Shown here in pieces: positions 62,711 to 64,000 of a stretch of DNA of 64,000 nucleotides. The DNA comes from Kangiella sp. (GTDB lineage: Bacteria; Pseudomonadota; Gammaproteobacteria; Enterobacterales; Kangiellaceae). The notes beneath the pieces are model-generated. The model worked only from the letters and a program-made list of their open reading frames with translations, was not told where the DNA came from and ran no database searches. Made by a program: the position numbers and the translations under genes. The stretch spans positions 62,001 through 126,000 of the forward strand of contig NZ_JABURJ010000091.1 of NCBI RefSeq assembly GCF_014762745.1, in the 5' to 3' direction. Position 1 is the first letter of the stretch. Each line of letters begins with the position of its first letter.

Positions 62711-63481
62711 CTACTCCGAAACCAATAATGAATCTGGTGGTTGGTGACCATTGTTATTTAAAACAATAGTGCTTGTGAAAACCTTGCGATAACGTCCGTC
62801 TGTGAACGTATATGGGCCTTCGTTTAAGACCCCATCTAAAGCCACATTTTTGTCAATAACATTTCGTTCGTCGGACGCAACGGAAAAGGCAATTTGCAAA
62901 GTTTGTAATAAGGAAATATCAGTGACCGAACCTGAAGTTACGTACTGCAAACCATTTGCTGTGAGTACGCCATATCTAATTTGAAAGCTTTCAACATTCT
63001 TAATTAAACTGGCACCATTACATTTCAACTCAGGCAAACCATCTGCAGTTGGCTCAAGCTGATATTGGTTTTGCACAATTCCATCTGATGGTTTATCACC
63101 AATACAGTTTTCTTCACCGTAATAGCGCACCGTTAAACCATCAGAAGCCTGCCCACCGCTTACGGCAACATTATCTTTCAACTGATCAAAAGGTGCGGCC
63201 AAACTGTGCCCATCAACGGTTTCAATGTCACTATCAACCCAACCTGCTTTACGCAAATCACTGACCAGATAATTCATAGCAAAACGTCCATTGTCATGAA
63301 CATGTGTCATGGCAGTATTTAATCGATAGGTTTGCTTGCTCGAAACAAACAGCATGACGATGCCAGCGATGATGATAAGACCAATCAACATGGCAACCAT
63401 CATTTCTATTAAAGTAAATGCTTTAACATTCACACTATTTATTGATCTCAGTAGAGACTTTTTTATTGTTTTTTTGTTCAT
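62711..63481 (-). CDS. pilW: PilW-like minor pilin
   Basis: About 256 residues. The prepilin signature is NVKAFTLIEMMVAMLIGLIII, with Glu at +5 but Ala rather than Gly at -1 of the expected prepilin peptidase site. The remainder is a PilW-type globular domain. The ATG at 63481 overlaps the pilV stop (ATGA), with GGAG upstream. Confidence 0.87.
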   Translation of the reverse strand: MNKKTIKKSLLRSINSVNVKAFTLIEMMVAMLIGLIIIAGIVMLFVSSKQTYRLNTAMTHVHDNGRFAMNYLVSDLRKAGWVDSDIETVDGHSLAAPFDQLKDNVAVSGGQASDGLTVRYYGEENCIGDKPSDGIVQNQYQLEPTADGLPELKCNGASLIKNVESFQIRYGVLTANGLQYVTSGSVTDISLLQTLQIAFSVASDERNVIDKNVALDGVLNEGPYTFTDGRYRKVFTSTIVLNNNGHQPPDSLLVSE

Positions 63482-64000
63482 GGGACAAGCTCCAATTGGA
63501 CACAAGCATAATCACTGTCTAAATCTAGCTCAGTCTGACACCGAGTATTCTGCGCATACTTATCTTTTCCGCTGATGTCTTCCCGCTCCGTACCTCTCCA
63601 GGCTAAAAACAAAGACATACGTGAGCCGTAACTGCAGTTGTCAGAATCCGCTTCGCGATCAAAACAACTAGCACCGATCACGCCAGTGGGGATCTTGGTA
63701 GCAATTAAACTTGAACAAACCTCATAGATGTCCTGTTTAGCCAAGTCACTCATAGAGCAGCTTGAGTCGACGTCGCATATAGCTTCTGGGGTTATTCCAT
63801 TCTCAATATTGCACCATTGGAATACTGATTTTGACTCCAAGTCACCAACATACACATTGGCCTCACCCATATCACTTTTGAGATACTCTGAGTTATTACG
63901 AATGCGGGCCGCGGCATCTTCCAGAATAATGCTCGCCTGAGAGCGTGAAAATGAATCAAGAGAGCTATTTAATGCGCCCATTTGTAGTGCTGCATAGCCT
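63478..64000 (-). CDS. pilV: PilV-like minor pilin (3' part)
   Basis: About 174 C-terminal residues. The reading frame continues past the end of the window (upstream codons read GYAALQMGALNSSLD), so the prepilin leader is missing. FSRSQASIILEDAAARIRNN is the PilV-like helix after the membrane segment. Several cysteines are present. The order pilV-pilW-pilX-pilY1 is that of the minor-pilin operon of type IVa pili. Confidence 0.85.
   Translation of the reverse strand, partial: GYAALQMGALNSSLDSFSRSQASIILEDAAARIRNNSEYLKSDMGEANVYVGDLESKSVFQWCNIENGITPEAICDVDSSCSMSDLAKQDIYEVCSSLIATKIPTGVIGASCFDREADSDNCSYGSRMSLFLAWRGTEREDISGKDKYAQNTRCQTELDLDSDYACVQLELVP

Noticed and set aside
59177-64000. Horizontally acquired island for the pilus genes
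   Set aside because: Gene order is the normal minor-pilin operon, composition looks like the rest of the window, and there are no tRNA, integrase or insertion-sequence signatures.

Overview
The window is a stretch of chromosome from a moderate-GC gammaproteobacterium. MetJ, BamC, BepA, RstAB-like, YfcL and PilVWXY1 homologues all point to Gammaproteobacteria. The overall protein character suggests a marine, Kangiella-like lineage, but that is an inference from memory and not a computed placement. Nearly all of it is ordinary, densely packed housekeeping DNA without insertion sequences, prophage or CRISPR. The interest lies mostly in regulation and in a few unusual protein architectures.

Layout. 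1-946: the end of rimK and a rimB-like protease gene. 947-1878: a non-coding island with three 168-bp tandem repeats, each beginning with the 5' end of the adjacent tRNA-Ser(GGA) gene, flanked by two inverted copies of a small palindromic element. 1879-9071: a vitamin B12/methionine block, with btuB, a cobalamin adenosyltransferase gene and a DUF6580 membrane protein gene behind a cobalamin riboswitch on the minus strand, divergent from metH; tandem MetJ boxes lie between the two promoters. 9193-15755: a copper/silver efflux operon (small Met/His/Cys-rich protein, cusC, cusB-cusF fusion, cusA). 15795-24164: the methionine/cysteine block, with metX-metB-metL-metF on the minus strand divergent from metJ across MetJ operators, then cysK divergent from cysB.

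24223-32473: exported methyltransferase-like lipoprotein, nadA, an S9-peptidase-like lipoprotein that has lost its catalytic residues, a saccharopine dehydrogenase-like enzyme, an M14 carboxypeptidase, and a TonB-like protein carrying a chalcone-isomerase-like domain. 32827-47361: RstAB-like two-component system, dapA-bamC-MBL hydrolase, bcp, phoH2, PerM-type membrane protein, bepA, TlpA-like thioredoxin, a PilZ-like protein, YihY family protein, arsC-wrbA-DUF2069.

47400-58376 is one long minus-strand transcription unit: aroF-trpE-trpG-trpD-trpCF-trpB-trpA-yfcL-aroA-aroC. It is preceded by two complete attenuators in series. Each has its own short leader peptide with three consecutive Trp codons and its own antiterminator and terminator hairpins. 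This tandem attenuator is the most striking regulatory structure in the window. 58377-64000: an orphan ParA-type ATPase, then the type IV pilus genes pilY1, pilX, pilW and the 3' part of pilV.

The first half of the window acts as one physiological unit. BtuB and the adenosyltransferase supply and process the cobalamin that MetH needs. MetXBLF make homocysteine and methyl-tetrahydrofolate for MetH. CysK/CysB supply the cysteine consumed by MetB. MetJ sites occur at three places (metH/btuB, metX/metJ, and the start of cysB), which suggests co-ordinate S-adenosylmethionine control.
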